Shown here: piece by piece, positions 45,241-57,612 of the stretch
Position numbering within the stretch: the first letter of the stretch is position 1
Layout of the letters: each line of letters opens with the position of its first letter
NCBI GenBank assembly: GCA_905160935.1
Contig: CAJHZI010000371.1
Coordinates: forward strand, 947,001 to 1,011,000
Origin: Enchytraeus crypticus
Lineage: Eukaryota; Annelida; Clitellata; Enchytraeida; Enchytraeidae
Direction: 5' to 3'
Length of the DNA stretch: 64,000 nucleotides
The notes under the pieces: generated by a model
Told to the model about the DNA's origin: nothing
The model's input: only the letters and a program-made list of their open reading frames with translations
Databases searched by the model: none
Translations under genes and position numbers: made by a program

Positions 45241-46940
45241 AATTAACTAAGGGATTAACATTCTGGACAAATTAAAACCAACAGCCACTGGTCCCGATGA
45301 CCTTCCTTCGTGGGTCTTGAGATTATCTGCTCCAGTCTTTGCAGCTCCTCTTGCTAACTTAACCAATATATCTATCCGCAATTCCTATGTACCTATCCAG
45401 TGGGAATCCTCAGTAATTAAACCGATACACAAGGTTTCTTGCCCCCCTTGTGTCATGTCTGACTATCGCCCTATTTCCATCACCTCTGTACTCTCACGCA
45501 TCACTGAGCGTATTATCACGTCACGATATATTTACTCAGCGCTATTATCTTCACCTCCAAGCCTTGATTTCACCAATCAGTATGCATTTCGCCCTGCAGG
45601 ATCCACTACTGCTGCTCTCATTGCCTTCTTTCACAAACTTTCGTCTACGCTCGAAACTGAGACATTCGTCAGAGTAATAGCGTTAGACTTCAGCAAGGCG
45701 TTTAATACAGTCAGACACTCACAAGTGATTGATAAACTGTGTACCCTAGATGTGCCTAGCAATATTAATGAATGGATTGCCAGCTTCCTCTCGGCCCGTT
45801 CACACACCACTATCTTTGATGGTCAAACAGCTTCATCGGAAGCAATCAATGCCAGCATAGTCCAAGGATCAGCCCTTGGACCAACTGCATTTGTCATTGT
45901 TACATCAGACTTAAAAGCCCTACAGCCTACAAACTCTTTGTTCAAATATGCCGATGACACATACCTGATTGTGCCTGCCTCTAACCTTTACTCAACGGAA
46001 TTAGTCCATATCGAAAACTGGTCCCGCTCTAACAATCTAGTATTAAATCGAAATAAAACAAAAGAAATTCTCTTCCAATTACCCCAGCAAGAAAGGCAGA
46101 TAAGAGATGTCCCATACCTTGAAGGAATTAAGCGGGTTTCTAACTTCAAATGCTTAGGTGTCATAGTATCTGATAACTTTTCTTTTTCTTCTCACATCAC
46201 AAGCATCATTAGCTTGTGTTCGAGCAACATTTTTGCGCTCTATCCTTTACGTAGTAAAGGTTTGGCTAATGATCTTCTTCAAAGAGTCTTTCAAGCCTCC
46301 ACACTCTCTAAGCTTCTGTATGCCTCCCAATTTTGGTGGGGCTTTACAAATGCTGAAGAGAGAAACCTTTTTAAAGAAGGCAAGGAGAGAAACCTTTTTA
46401 AAGAAGGCAAGGAGAGCTGGATTCTACAGTAAAGAATCTCATTTTGAGGATCTATGTAACTCTGCTGACAATAATCTTTTCAAGGCAACCTGTAACAACC
46501 CTGCACATTTACTGGCGCATTTGTTACCTCCACAAAACAATCATAATTACCCAACCCGAAGAAATACTGCTAAGAGATGCTTTTCCCTTCCCATAAAACG
46601 AAGCAGTCTGAGCGATAAAAACTTCATTATTCGTATGATTCTAGATGATGCTAGTTAATTTAATGAATACTAAAAGATTCTTCTTTACTCATAGTACAGT
46701 TCGCCCTATATGGCAATTATGAATAGTGTAAGCCATTGATTTATGTAATGTTGTCATATTCATGTGGTAAATGTTATCGAAAACAATTTTGAGTTTTATC
46801 TCTCTTATATCTAGCCTATTAACTGTTTTTGCTATATCTGTAATTTGTTATGCTGTGTCTGTTGGAATTTATGTGCTGTAACTTTCTGCGGTTGTCAGAT
46901 TGAACGAAAATAAACGAATATATTGTTATTATTGTTGTTG
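45241..46940 (+). mobile_element. CR1-like non-LTR retrotransposon, 5'-truncated
   Basis: A long frame at 45260-46432 encodes KLKPTATGPDDLPSWVLRLS, MSDYRPISITSVLSRITERI, VRVIALDFSKAFNTVRHSQV, NASIVQGSALGPTAFVIVTS and LFKYADDTYLIVPASNL, the reverse transcriptase core. The C-terminus continues in another frame to 46658 (ARRAGFYSKESHFEDLCNSA). The 3' tail is (TTATTG)n-like at about 46918-46942. It splits a short element whose halves lie at 44965-45238 and 46942-47045. Confidence 0.88.
45260..46658 (+). pseudogene. CR1-like reverse transcriptase, frameshifted
   Basis: The core has FxDDT-type catalytic YADDT. A 27-bp in-frame tandem duplication (ERNLFKEGK twice, about 46357-46410) lies next to a one-base frame change that ends the main frame at 46432. 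The remaining 75 residues or so are in the next frame. It lacks any N-terminal endonuclease. Confidence 0.85.
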
Positions 46941-46941
46941 T

Positions 46942-47045
46942 TGATCTAAGAAGTGCTCTTATGGAGCGAGAAAGCAGACTTTGAGTATGAATATGTACCT
47001 TGAACCTGCCACTTGGCAGTGCACTGAAGAAGAGAAGAAGAAATT
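46942..47045 (+). mobile_element. short element, 3' half of a split copy
   Basis: It resumes with gatctaagaagtgctcttat, then cgagaaagcagactttgagt, and ends at the hairpin cctgccacttggcag and gaagaagag. The unbroken sequence exists at 24730-24935. Confidence 0.8.
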
Positions 47046-49069
47046 ATTACAAATTACTGAAAGCATCTAATTAAAGTACGTAGCCCTATTGCTATTTTAA
47101 CATTTGTTTCATAAGGAGAAGAACCTAGGCCTATTCACATTTGACAAGATCCGAAACATTTACTAAGGCAGGTAAGCTACATGAGATTGTACCATAAGAT
47201 GCTTAATCTGATGCAGACGAATATGCATTTATAGTCAATGATGGGCAGAAGTTAACTTATTTAGTTATAACTAAACGTTTAACCACTGAAACGGTTGCTG
47301 AGAAAGTTATTACAAATTTTAAAATTAAAACTATTTTTTACTTCTGCAAAACTCCAGGGATTTCTAGGGATAAATAATATATCAGCTACTAGATAGAAGA
47401 ATTTGAAGGAGGGAGTAGAGAATACAGCAGACTTGCTTTACTGGTTACATCGCCATGATAATTTTTGAAAACTATCATTTTTATGGAATTTTATTAGGCT
47501 CTAGAAATAAAAATAGAAAAAAAGAAATAAAATCAAATATATGCCTGAAGCCGCCTAACTGTTAACTAACCTGTTAATAAGACTCGTCTATAAGACGTTC
47601 ATATCCAATTGAACAAAATCCAATAGGCGCAATCCAATAGCTCTGTATATAGTAATTATAGCGAAACGCTTTTCTTTTAAATGTTCCCGACGGATATAAC
47701 TAGAAGATTAGTCACTCAGACTCTCAGCAGTCAAAGACCCGAACGACTGCTTATAAGCAGCTCGGCGTCTTGAGCGTCAGCTCTGAGCTGCTGCGCTCCT
47801 TCGCTGTCAGCTCTGAGCTGCTGCGCTCCTTCGCTGTCAGCTAACAGCTGTTGCGCTTTTTCGCTGTCAGCTCTCAGCTGTTGACAGCTTCAACAGCCTT
47901 CTCTCAGTTTCAACTTTCCCTACTAACTCTTAGCTGATGAATGTTTCACTGTTAATCTTAGCTGGCACGATAGCAAATTAGTATTATTTTATGTTATTAT
48001 TGTCATAACTATTATTTTGCTTATTTTAAATTTAATTTTTTACCCCGGACGTAATGAACCCGGAGTTTGATAAAAACGATTGAGGTAATACGCGCTGAAT
48101 CGCCGCCAGGTTACTTAGGGTCATGCATTTGCTTGACAGTTTTGCTGAACCAGACTGAAATGAATCTTAACTTTTTATTTTATTTTTTAAATTGGTATTG
48201 TTATTGAAACCCTTTGCCAAAGATAAGAGATCACTCGCTTATCACATGTCCGCTATACGAAAAGTCTGGCTATACCGTCTTTAGCTGCGCCCCTTTACTT
48301 ATTACTCTGTCTCCGTTTAGGCCCTAACCATTCCATCTACTCTGTAAATGCTCCGTTTTTCTTTATTAACCCTCAGTTCTAATGCCTCTATCACGTCTTC
48401 TAACAGCTCACTTACTTTCTTCACTGTATCTCCTTATAACCTAATTATGTCGACAAATTCAAGAAGGAAAAAGAATTCACCTTTCACTATAAGATGCTTC
48501 AAAAATCTATTGGTTTTATCGTTGTTTTAAAAAATATAGGCCTACCCTTGCGAGGAAATTTGTGAAAGGGGACGGAGTACGGGGAGGGGCTACTGCTACT
48601 GTACCCCCATCCGTTTCGCCGTCTTGTTTATTGTCCGCCGCAGACAGTTACCTCTACGAAAATATTTTCTGCTAACGCCCATGGCGTAAAAGCATTAGAT
48701 TAAATTGGATTGCTACATTACGACCAGTCATTAGATTGCAGCGGTAGGGCTGGTCTTTAGATTGCAGCAGTAGGGCTAGTCATTAGATAATTTAGATTGC
48801 AGTGGCATGGCTAATTGTAAGATGGCAGCAGCGGGTAGTGAACATCGCAATCGTGGAGCAGCAGCTGAGTTGAGCACGTACGTCATATTGGGTACCAGCA
48901 GCAGTCTGGCAATGTCTAGCCGACAAGTTCTCGCTGTCTGCCTAGTCATTGTCCAAGTAGGCTATATTGAGCGCTGCTGAAACTACAATCATCTCAATTG
49001 CAGCTGAGACCTGTTGCTATATCGAATGCCGTAAATAGTTGGTTCAGGGTATATATCTTCAACTATAGT
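47046..49069. other. intergenic tract
   Basis: It contains the 30-bp tandem repeat and, at about 48722-48830, loose copies of cattagattgcagcggtagg. No gene is recognised. Confidence 0.5.
47776..47885. repeat. 30-bp tandem repeat
   Basis: Units begin at 47776, 47806, 47836 and 47866 with gtcagctctgagctgctgcg. The unit itself is rich in CAGCTG-type palindromes. Confidence 0.88.
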
Positions 49070-49255
49070 TCACTTATAGAAGGTAGAATGGAAGGAAAAA
49101 GAGGCAGGGGCAGGCCAAGATAAGGTATGTTAGATGATTTAAAGACCAATTCATAATTATGTGGAAATGAAGAGGAAGGCGGAAGATAGAGAAGAGTGGA
49201 GGCGTTATATACCATGGACCTGCCAATAGGCAGTACACTAAGAGAGAGTTCACTT
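49070..49255 (+). mobile_element. 3' fragment of the same LINE family
   Basis: It has IEGRMEGKRGRGRPR followed by mldd-like residues, then gaagagtggaggcgttatat, ending cctgccaataggcagtacac. Confidence 0.78.
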
Positions 49256-49464
49256 ATTAACTTTTGTAAGGACATAATTGATCTGATGACTATTAAGAGG
49301 CAAACTTAGCCAATGCGTCCCTTGGTGTCCTTACGGACAAACATCTGTTTGATACAGACAAAACTCAGGCTCGACACCTATGTATGTGAATTCGGACTCA
49401 AAACTGAAGGAATCCATGAGACTCGTTACTTAATGAATCGGACATGGATTCGATTCTTGTCGAC

Positions 49465-49595
49465 TTAGGCTAGTAGAGCTGTGGTCGAAACCTCTACCGG
49501 AAGGGGTCGGTTCGAATTCCAGCCGGAACGGCTTTGTGGGTATAACCTTTAGTTATGACGTTAACCGGACGTTAATCTAGCCATTAAAGTTTTTT
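49465..49595 (+). mobile_element. tRNA-like SINE (family B)
   Basis: Box B gtcggttcgaattcc, followed by agccggaacggctttgtggg and a tail with accggacgttaatc. A related copy lies at 19825-19905. Confidence 0.65.
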
Positions 49596-49644
49596 GTAGC
49601 TTCATATGCAGATTTTCAGTTATGATCAAAACTATGAAACTGTA

Positions 49645-51160
49645 CCAGGCCCCTCAAGACTAAGTCTAAGTCTAGACCCCTCGAGATCAAGATCAAGACA
49701 GATACCAAGACCAAGCAAGACCAGATCCCACAAGACCAAGACCAAGATAAAGACAGGACCTAAAGATCAAGACCAAGACCAAGAAAGACAGCATGCTCCA
49801 AGCTGCGATTAAATTAGAGATAGTGGTAGGCCTGAACTACCCCATTGAGACTACTGCACGAGTTATAGTTACTAGCCTACAGTTAGATAATTTTGAAACA
49901 ACACTGCTAACTTGATAGGCTCTGCAATTATAGTCTCCTTGATAGACCTATATATATGACATTTTGAAAGTTTTTACTTAGTGCCGCATACTACGATATT
50001 AAAGGCTTCTTGCTAGTTGTATGTCTATACGCAGGGGCGGATCCAGAAACTTTTTAATTGGGGAGGGGCGAAAGGGGCGAATTCTTTTTTGAGAGTACAC
50101 ATTTTTTGCTTACATTATTTGCCTTCTTCGGGACATGTGACGCAACCAGAAAAAATGCTGTGAGGGGGGGGGGGGGGGGGGAAATTTTTCACTACTTCGC
50201 TCGGCTCACAGAGTGAGTGTATTCCCGTATCTTACCCCCCCCCCAAGTCATACCAATGCCTACAATCCTACATTTATTTTGGAAAAAACAGTTTAATTTT
50301 TTTCACCATCGAAGAAACTCAGCGGATCTGGACGAATTGCAAAAGTGACCTAGTTTTGGCGGTAGGGGGCCCCCTGTCAGCCATGACTGTTTGCATCAAT
50401 ACTACGGGATAGAGTTCACATTTTCTGCTCAAACCCTTTTCTCCTCTTACTCAGCGATTTATGTGAAAATTAAGAGCTAGTGAAACGGTCAAACTTTTTC
50501 GGCCTCCCCAATCCATATATACAGGCCTCCTAGTATACCAAATATATGAGACCCTAGTGGGGTCCGTATTTGGAAAAATTGAACTATAGTGGAACTGAGT
50601 TCCCACTCGTACTCCCCCCCCCCCCCCAACCACTGCCCTTACTAACATATTTACACATGCAAATTGTCATAGAAACAATTAAAATATAGTTTACTTTTTA
50701 TTCGACGGGCCTAAGGGGGGGCCCGGGTCCCCTGGCCCCCCCCGGATCCGCCACTGTCTATACGTGCACATATATACATGTATATTTTATAGATGATCAT
50801 TTGATGTTAGATTCACTTAATTTTCCCATAGTTGCTTCAGATTTTAAAATATCTACTCGATCAATTAATATTTATACTGTACTTTGTACTATTTGCAGTG
50901 TACAACAATCGAACAGCAGGAAAAAGACATTAATTAAAACACGTCATTGTACTACAACATACATGAATAATTCTTGCAAATTGGGGTGAAATTGCCCATT
51001 CACAACTTCTTGAAAGTAGTTATAATAATACGCAGTGAAAATTAATAAAATAAAATAAAAATTTAATAAATAAAATAAATAAATAAATAAAATAAAATGC
51101 AGTGAAAAAAAGTGATCTCGAAAATATCCGAGACCAATACCCTATCAATCGAAACCAAAC
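49645..51160. mobile_element. second copy of the 2893-3961 element, carrying a nested hAT element
   Basis: Shared blocks in the same order include the purine-rich accaagaccaag tract, catgctccaagctg, ttactagcctac, gccgcatactac and ctcgaaaatatccgagacca. The copy is interrupted at 50032-50756 by the hAT-like element. Its right end past about 51160 no longer matches, so that terminus is unclear. Confidence 0.8.
50032..50756. mobile_element. non-autonomous hAT-like element, copy 2
   Basis: The ends are CAGGGGCGGATCC and GGATCCGCCACTG. It is flanked by a perfect 8-bp duplication tctatacg at 50024-50031 and 50757-50764. The interior aligns with copy 1 but has only one copy of the 92-bp unit. It sits inside another dispersed element (49645-51160). 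Confidence 0.93.
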
Positions 51161-51484
51161 CAAACGTAAACAAGCGCTGAGGGAAACATCAATTTATATA
51201 CAAATCATTAAAATTATCTTTTTGTTTCGAACAGCGATGATCGAGTTTTGTGTGAAAACTACATGCTCATATTAGATCAATTAATATAATACTCTCTGTT
51301 TATTGTCCTGCCAAGTGGAATGTCCAATGCATAAAGACGTCTTAGGTAAACAAGTTAATCAATTTTCAAAAGGCTTTAGGTACGCTATCCATATAAAAAA
51401 ACCTAAAAATCTTTTAACCATATGTACCTATTGCATATTCGTCATCCATATGTGTATGTATCTTATAATAGTAATAATAATAAG

Positions 51485-51600
51485 AATAATAATAAAGGTT
51501 TAACGTACATTTCCTCATCCAATGATGAAGTCAGGGACGTCCCCACAGCATAAATAAGTAGAGATCAATTCACCCAGACGAATCTGCAAATTCACTTATT
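51485..51600 (-). mobile_element. L2-type 3' tail
   Basis: The minus strand carries ggggacgtccctgacttcat and acgttaaacctttattatta, preceded by the ctgggtgaattgatctctac block. Confidence 0.75.
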
Positions 51601-51606
51601 ATTATT

Positions 51607-51676
51607 AAACATATTATTATCTACTTTACTTCTCCTCACAAATGTGAGGAGAAGTAAGGTAGATAATAATATGTTT
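51607..51676. repeat. 70-bp near-perfect inverted repeat
   Basis: The 34-bp arms (aaacatattattatctactt onward) have one mismatch and a 2-bp centre. Confidence 0.9.
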
Positions 51677-52137
51677 ATTTTTCAGCAAAGTCACAAAATA
51701 CATGATCGACATACAATGCCTCAACAGCAATTACTATATCTATAGCGAGAAAAATTGGTCGTCAGTGAAGATACAGAGTATCTTATCATCTTGCTGACTA
51801 CCATGCCAATTATGTTACTTCCAGTTCTTATTAAAGATAGCATTAGTTCTTAGGTCCTAATGTCTCAATGCTTATGTAGCCAATAGCTTGGAAAATGAGT
51901 TCTCCTTTTTATTAATTTTCCCCTCATGCGATTACAATTGCAGCTAACGGTTGTATATAATATTATTCTTCAGTGTCTTGGGCAGTGATTTTCTGATTTT
52001 AATTTTAAATTCAAAATTTTGTGATTTTGTTGTGTTTAAGCAACTAAATCATCTTCTAAATCAATTTTTGCTGTGATTTTAAAACAAATCTGACTCTCAG
52101 ATAGGTGTTTAAGTTTATACATGTACATTGAACAATC

Positions 52138-52230
52138 GTGGAATAAAACCCACGCTAGTGTTAACGTCAGTTGCCTCACCCGAAAGTGATGTCAGTGATT
52201 GGCGAGCCCAGGATTTGAACCCCGGATGAA
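52138..52230 (-). mobile_element. tRNA-derived SINE (family A), partial
   Basis: The minus strand has ggggttcaaatcctgggctc, caatcactgacatcactttc and gaggcaactgacgttaacac. Confidence 0.75.
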
Positions 52231-53992
52231 GTTTACTTAAGGTTACGGTAAGGGTAAGCCTTCGGTTAAGGTTAAGGTAATAGGATAACCCTCCGCTTAC
52301 TATAGTCACTTGCTGTTCTGCTCTACGAGTTGTCGGATCTCGGCCTAGGACTTCTTTAGAACGGCGCGTTTCTCGCTTGCTATTAATGAAGCTTCGACTC
52401 TTCGTCTTCTTGCTTCCTTCCTTTAAGCTAAGTTACTTTTAACTATTATATTTGTTTCACTGCCTACACTATGTTTGCGTGTACAATAAAATTCAAAACT
52501 CACTGAAGTTCGGTTAGTTTAGACTTGTCACTATAGTCATTTTAGAGTCAGTATCGCAGAAGTCACCAAAGTCATACCCCGAGCGTATGAATACGCGTAC
52601 TAAGCCATAACACCGCCACATCCCATGAAGCGGTGCGTTACTTACTTAAGTTATCCTACCTCAGTTATACTTACGTTTCTGTTAAAGAGGAGACTAAGAC
52701 AGAAGAAGATATAATAAAATAGAAATTAGAAGAATAGCAGGAAGATAACAGAAGAAGCGTACAGTAACCACAAGCGACGTAAAATTGCAGTTTTAATTTA
52801 TTTCCTACAGGAGGCCGTCTACTTTTAGTCCCAGTATTTGTACATCTTCACACATTTCCGTCAGAAAATGAAATAAGAGGTTTAGCTGGTAATAGCACAA
52901 AAGTGTTTTTATTCACCCATCTAAAATAGTTATAATCAGGGATGTCTTCATAAGCTTGTATGATCAATACGTTAAGCAAAATTATTACTACTTTTATATT
53001 AAAATAAGCCTAGTTTTAAAGTGCATGGACTATACTGTTACCGTTAATCTACTAATAAACGCCAATTTGTTATTATATTTTTTTGTTGCACGAGTTATAC
53101 GAGAATTGGGCTAGTTGACACATCGTGCGTGGTGCGTCAACATGCCGGAAAAGTGGATCAAGTGTATTGAGTGTTAAATGTCGGCGCATTATGCTTGTAC
53201 AGATAAAAAAATTTAGGGCCTACTTCATTTGTCCAAATTGCAACTCTGATGATGATAAGTAGCCACAGAACTTTAAAAATAAATTTCAAGATGATACATT
53301 CTTATGTGATACTACGTAGATCTACGGTAAGAGAAAAAGCCCTAGACTTAAGCAGTTTTCTCTAACTATTGACTTTTCTAACCCTTTGTCTGGAAGATTT
53401 TCTGAAGATAAGATAATATATAGCTTTAAGCATAACTATCTTGCGACTATTGAATCAATAGATCTTTTCGGTAATAGCTAGAAATAGAACATCGGGGACA
53501 CCAAACGTAAATAGTGGACAAAAAACGTAAACACTGCAGAGAATACCATTGAAATGTACTAGTTCCTCATAAAATTTCTAATACAAGCTTTCTTTAGAAA
53601 TGTTATTTACTTTACAACCTGCTATACGGATATTAATTAAAGAATAACTTAACACTTATAGTTTAACTCTGACACCCATTATAACGATATGCATGCATTA
53701 TAGCGAAGTTATAATGTTGACCCATTACATTTACATGTAAATATATGTATCTGATGTCAACATAAACAAACCAGTGTTAACGTGCAACAAAATATGTTTT
53801 CAATTACCGAACTGATCTATTGAATCAGCTACTGGTGTGCGTATCAACTTGTCCCTCGTCAGTATCAAACTACTCCGCTATGGGGCAGGATGATACAATT
53901 TTGGTTATGGTATTTGAAGTCAATTTTCTGTTAGTTATTTATTTGAATCAGAACGGTTATGCATTGAATGTATCACTGAAATGTGTTGCTAA

Positions 53993-53994
<2 letters not shown>
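52231..53994. other. intergenic tract, possible LTR-like piece
   Basis: 52300-52620 has a GC-richer stretch with a polyadenylation-like acaataaa and could be an old LTR, but no partner, primer site or duplication is clear. The rest shows nothing. Confidence 0.35.
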
Positions 53995-54056
<62 letters not shown>

Positions 54057-54072
54057 ATATATATATATATTG
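53995..54072. repeat. (AT)n microsatellite
   Basis: A TA run with a single atacatgtatat interruption. Confidence 0.95.
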
Positions 54073-55437
54073 GATTGTGTTTGTCTTCATTGTAGTAGCC
54101 TAAGATAGGCAAAAAGTTAAAGTAGTATTAACTTGCCCAGCTCTCCCCTACTAATGTGCAAACTGTTTATATACTGTTCTACAAACGCACATAATTACTG
54201 GAGACCACCAAGCATACATGCAGACTAACAGATAGAGGTACAAGTAACACTACTAATTCTAATTACTTCAAGGAAGTCACAGGCAAAGGTTATCATTTGA
54301 AATACGAATTAACTCGACTTCATAATGGAATGTGTTACACATCCATGTAAGCTAATAATAAGATAAAGATCAAACTACATAACAACATGGACTATGCCGA
54401 AACCGACGTAAAGATGCGAATCTACTACAATACTCAGCTCAGTGTTGCTCCGTATTTTCTTTCGTATTAGACAAGCAGGCCACTTTCAGGACCATTCATT
54501 ACCTCTCAAACCCCCGGAAACCCTTTACTTCTGAGGAAGTCCTTAAACAAAAATCTGAACCTTCCAGACTCGATCAAAGCATAGTTCAGGAGGGATCTGA
54601 AAAATCCACCTGAACTGTGAAATCCAGACATTAAAGACCAAGTACCTCAAACGAAGGAAATTTTAGTTAGAATGATTTAATGTTCCGCTAAAGGCTAACA
54701 TCATCAAAATCTGACCTCGAACGCAGAAACAGAATTTCCGCAAGAAATTACGAAAGCACTTCTTTGCTTGATCGCACCATTTTCGAGTCACTCCCCTTTA
54801 AATACCACCTCACCATTTTATTTATTTAATCATTTGGATCGTTTTTCACCACGAGTATCGTTTCATATAGCCTACATGTCACATAGGAAAATAAAATGTG
54901 CAAAAGCTGGATATACCTCAGACACAAGGCACTCACGAGGACCCGTAACATATTAAAAATTTGCGGTTAGAATTGGACAAGCTTATTTAAACAGTAGATT
55001 ATTTGGTGAAATAAAGATTGTTATGGCAACTATACTATATTAATTGGCTGTTGCGAATCCCCGACTCCAAATGTTAACCTTTGGCGGTGGTTGTGGTGAC
55101 GGCTGTGTCGTAGAACTGAATCCATAAAGTCGACGTGACCTTCTAGAATTAATATCTGAGGTTCTCGCAGTGCTGATATTGCAGGTTTAATTAAATTTAC
55201 AAAGAAATATTTAAAGGTTGTTGCTAAGCTAATCAGCCTATATCAAGAAATTAATGACATTTTTGTGAAACTTGGCAACTAATGTTTGCTGTGACGAACG
55301 AAATGAAATAAATAATAAAAATGGCGGACTATGGAATGTGTATTTATGTTTACTTTTTACTATTTCAAGTTTTTGAAATTAAAAAACGCAGGACTGTAGC
55401 TAAGAAATAGAAAATTAAACTTAGATTAAACTCAATA
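54073..55437. other. intergenic tract, nothing seen
   Basis: No recognised repeat family, RNA or coding segment before the Tc1/mariner element. Confidence 0.5.
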
Positions 55438-55439
55438 TA

Positions 55440-56901
55440 CAGTAGTGGTCAAAAGTCTGGACACATTTCATTTTTTCTCATTTTTTGTAGTTTACGATCA
55501 GTTTTTTTTATTACAATATAATTTTAACTCACCCTAAAACTTGATATTATTACAGAAATGAAGAAATAAATTCAGATTTATTTATAATACGAAATGGTTT
55601 TAAGAAAAATTATGTTTTAAGAATAAAACAGAGCATTTTGCATGTATTTACGTAACGTTACGTTATTACAATGTTTTAACACCTAATCAGTACTTTGTGG
55701 CAAATCCTTTGGATTTTATGACGGCTTTACATCTACGTTGCATTGACTGGACTAGTTTGGCAAGCTCATCTGGTGTAATAACGTGGTACCACGCCTTAAT
55801 AATAGCTTCCATAAGCTTCTGCTTGTTGCTTGGTTTTCCTTCGCAACAAGAACCTTGAGTCTCTGCCACAAATTCTTGGTAGGGCTTAAGTCTGGGCTAT
55901 TGCCCGGCCACTGCATCACGTCGATGTTGTTTTGATTGAACCAAACCTTCACTCTTCTAGCCGTATGGCATGGAGCATTGTCTTGTTGGAAAATGAAATC
56001 CTTAAGCATTCCCGGTTGCTGGATATCAAAGAGTGACTGAGCTGAAGGCAGCATCATATTTTTAAGAATATTGATGTACTTGATGCCATTAATAATGCTG
56101 TCACATACAGCCAGACGTCCCACACCACTGGCCGCCATACACCCCCATACCATGACAGAAGTCGGATGTTTCACGGTGAGAGGCACTGCGGAGAAAGTTC
56201 TTCACCAGGTCGGAGGCACACGTAATTAATTCCATCACTTCCAAAAAGGCTGATCTTGGATTTGTCTGACCAAAGGACATGACTCCACTGGTCCTCTGTC
56301 CAATCGATATGTGCTGTAGCCCACTGTACACGTTTGCTGCGTTGTTTGGGATTCAGGAACGGTTTCTTGCGCGGTATACATGCTCTCAAACCAGCTCCCA
56401 CCAGATGACGACGAACTGTCCGAGCACTTACAGGAACTTGCCAGTCCACCATAAGTTGTCTTGAAGTCTTGCGGCGATCAGAAAGTGACATTCTCACTAG
56501 ATTTCTATCATCTCTCTCTGTTGATATCTTAGCCCGTCCAGTTTGTGCTCTTTCTTTAAAGTTATTGCTATAGCTTGCTTTTTAGGCTACCAAAACTTAT
56601 GAGAAACCATGTTTACAATTCTACAACACAAATAAATAGAGATAGAACAGAGCCTACATTTTCATGTTTTCATAATACTAAAAACTGTTATAAAAACTGT
56701 TATATTAACGTCATTAACTTAAAAAAATTACCTAATAATAGCTTAAAAATATGAATTAGCTAAAAATTTATTATTTTCACGTGTCACACCTCAACGTAAA
56801 CAATGTTAAACCGGAAGCAGCCATGTAAGACAAGCCAATACATTAAAAAACCTCCAAAAATGATAAGAAGATAAATATGTCCAGACTTTTGGCCACAACT
56901 G
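55440..56901 (-). mobile_element. Tc1/mariner-type DNA transposon, defective
   Basis: The termini CAGTAGTGGTCAAAAGTCTG (left) and its inverted match CAGTTGTGGCCAAAAGTCTG (right) are flanked by TA at 55438-55439 and 56902-56903, the Tc1 target. The minus-strand transposase fossil lies at about 55689-56560. It has VLWSDKS and FQQDNAPCHTA for the first two acidic residues. The third is replaced by Lys in SPTKNLWQRLK at the DD34E spacing. Reading frame breaks occur near 56180 and near 55840. The N-terminal helix-turn-helix part is not recognisable in 56565-56870. It is inactive by several criteria. Confidence 0.93.
55689..56560 (-). pseudogene. Tc1-like transposase remnant
   Basis: The segments, in order, are RAQTGRAKISTERDDR, SARTVRRHLVGAGLRA, QWSHVLWSDKSKISLFGSDG, PTSVMVWGCMAASGVGRL, HTARRVKVWFNQNNIDVMQW and NKQKLMEAIIKAWYHVITPD, ending KGFATKY at a stop. 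They occupy different frames, so at least two indels separate them. Confidence 0.9.
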
Positions 56902-57419
56902 TAACTGCTGTTCAGCAGATATGAAGTTTTATTAGAACTCTAATTTCGCGCAATATTGTGAGATGTTATTGATTTGCTTTGCCAAAATTGTAAGAATTGG
57001 CTACATTATATAGTGTACGATTGTTTTCTATTTCTGGTTTGACCATTTTGTAGGAGCCTCTGTTTTTCCATGTCCTTTATTTCATTTTATAGAATGGCTG
57101 AAGCTCATACTTAATGATTTGTCAGTACTTAAACCTCATTAGTCACTGACATTGTTGATATAGTAGCGCAACTATCCTGATGTACAAGTGTGATTGTCTG
57201 CTAGTTTAGTTACTTTTTATGCGCAATATTATGTAAAATAAACTAAATTTGGATTAGTTATAAGAGTTATAGTATGTTTAAATAATTAAAAACTGTTGTA
57301 AATTTAGTAACATTGGTTCTTTCAAAGTTTCAGTCTGTCATTATAGACTAAGTTTTTCAGTTTTTGTATATTGTTAGAAATACGAGTCTCTCTATCTAGT
57401 AATTCTAATATCATAATAA

Positions 57420-57556
57420 TATTTATATATATATATATATATATATAAATATATATACTATATATATTATATATATATCTATATTATATATAATATATAT
57501 CTATATTATATATCTAATATATATATATATATATATAATATATATATATATAATTT

Positions 57557-57610
<54 letters not shown>

Positions 57611-57612
57611 TA
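57420..57612. repeat. (AT)n-rich block
   Basis: Imperfect TA runs with repeated tatctatattatata motifs over about 190 bp. Confidence 0.93.

Noticed and set aside
54768..54956. Small plus-strand open frame
   Set aside because: No family features, biased composition or splice context; likely chance.
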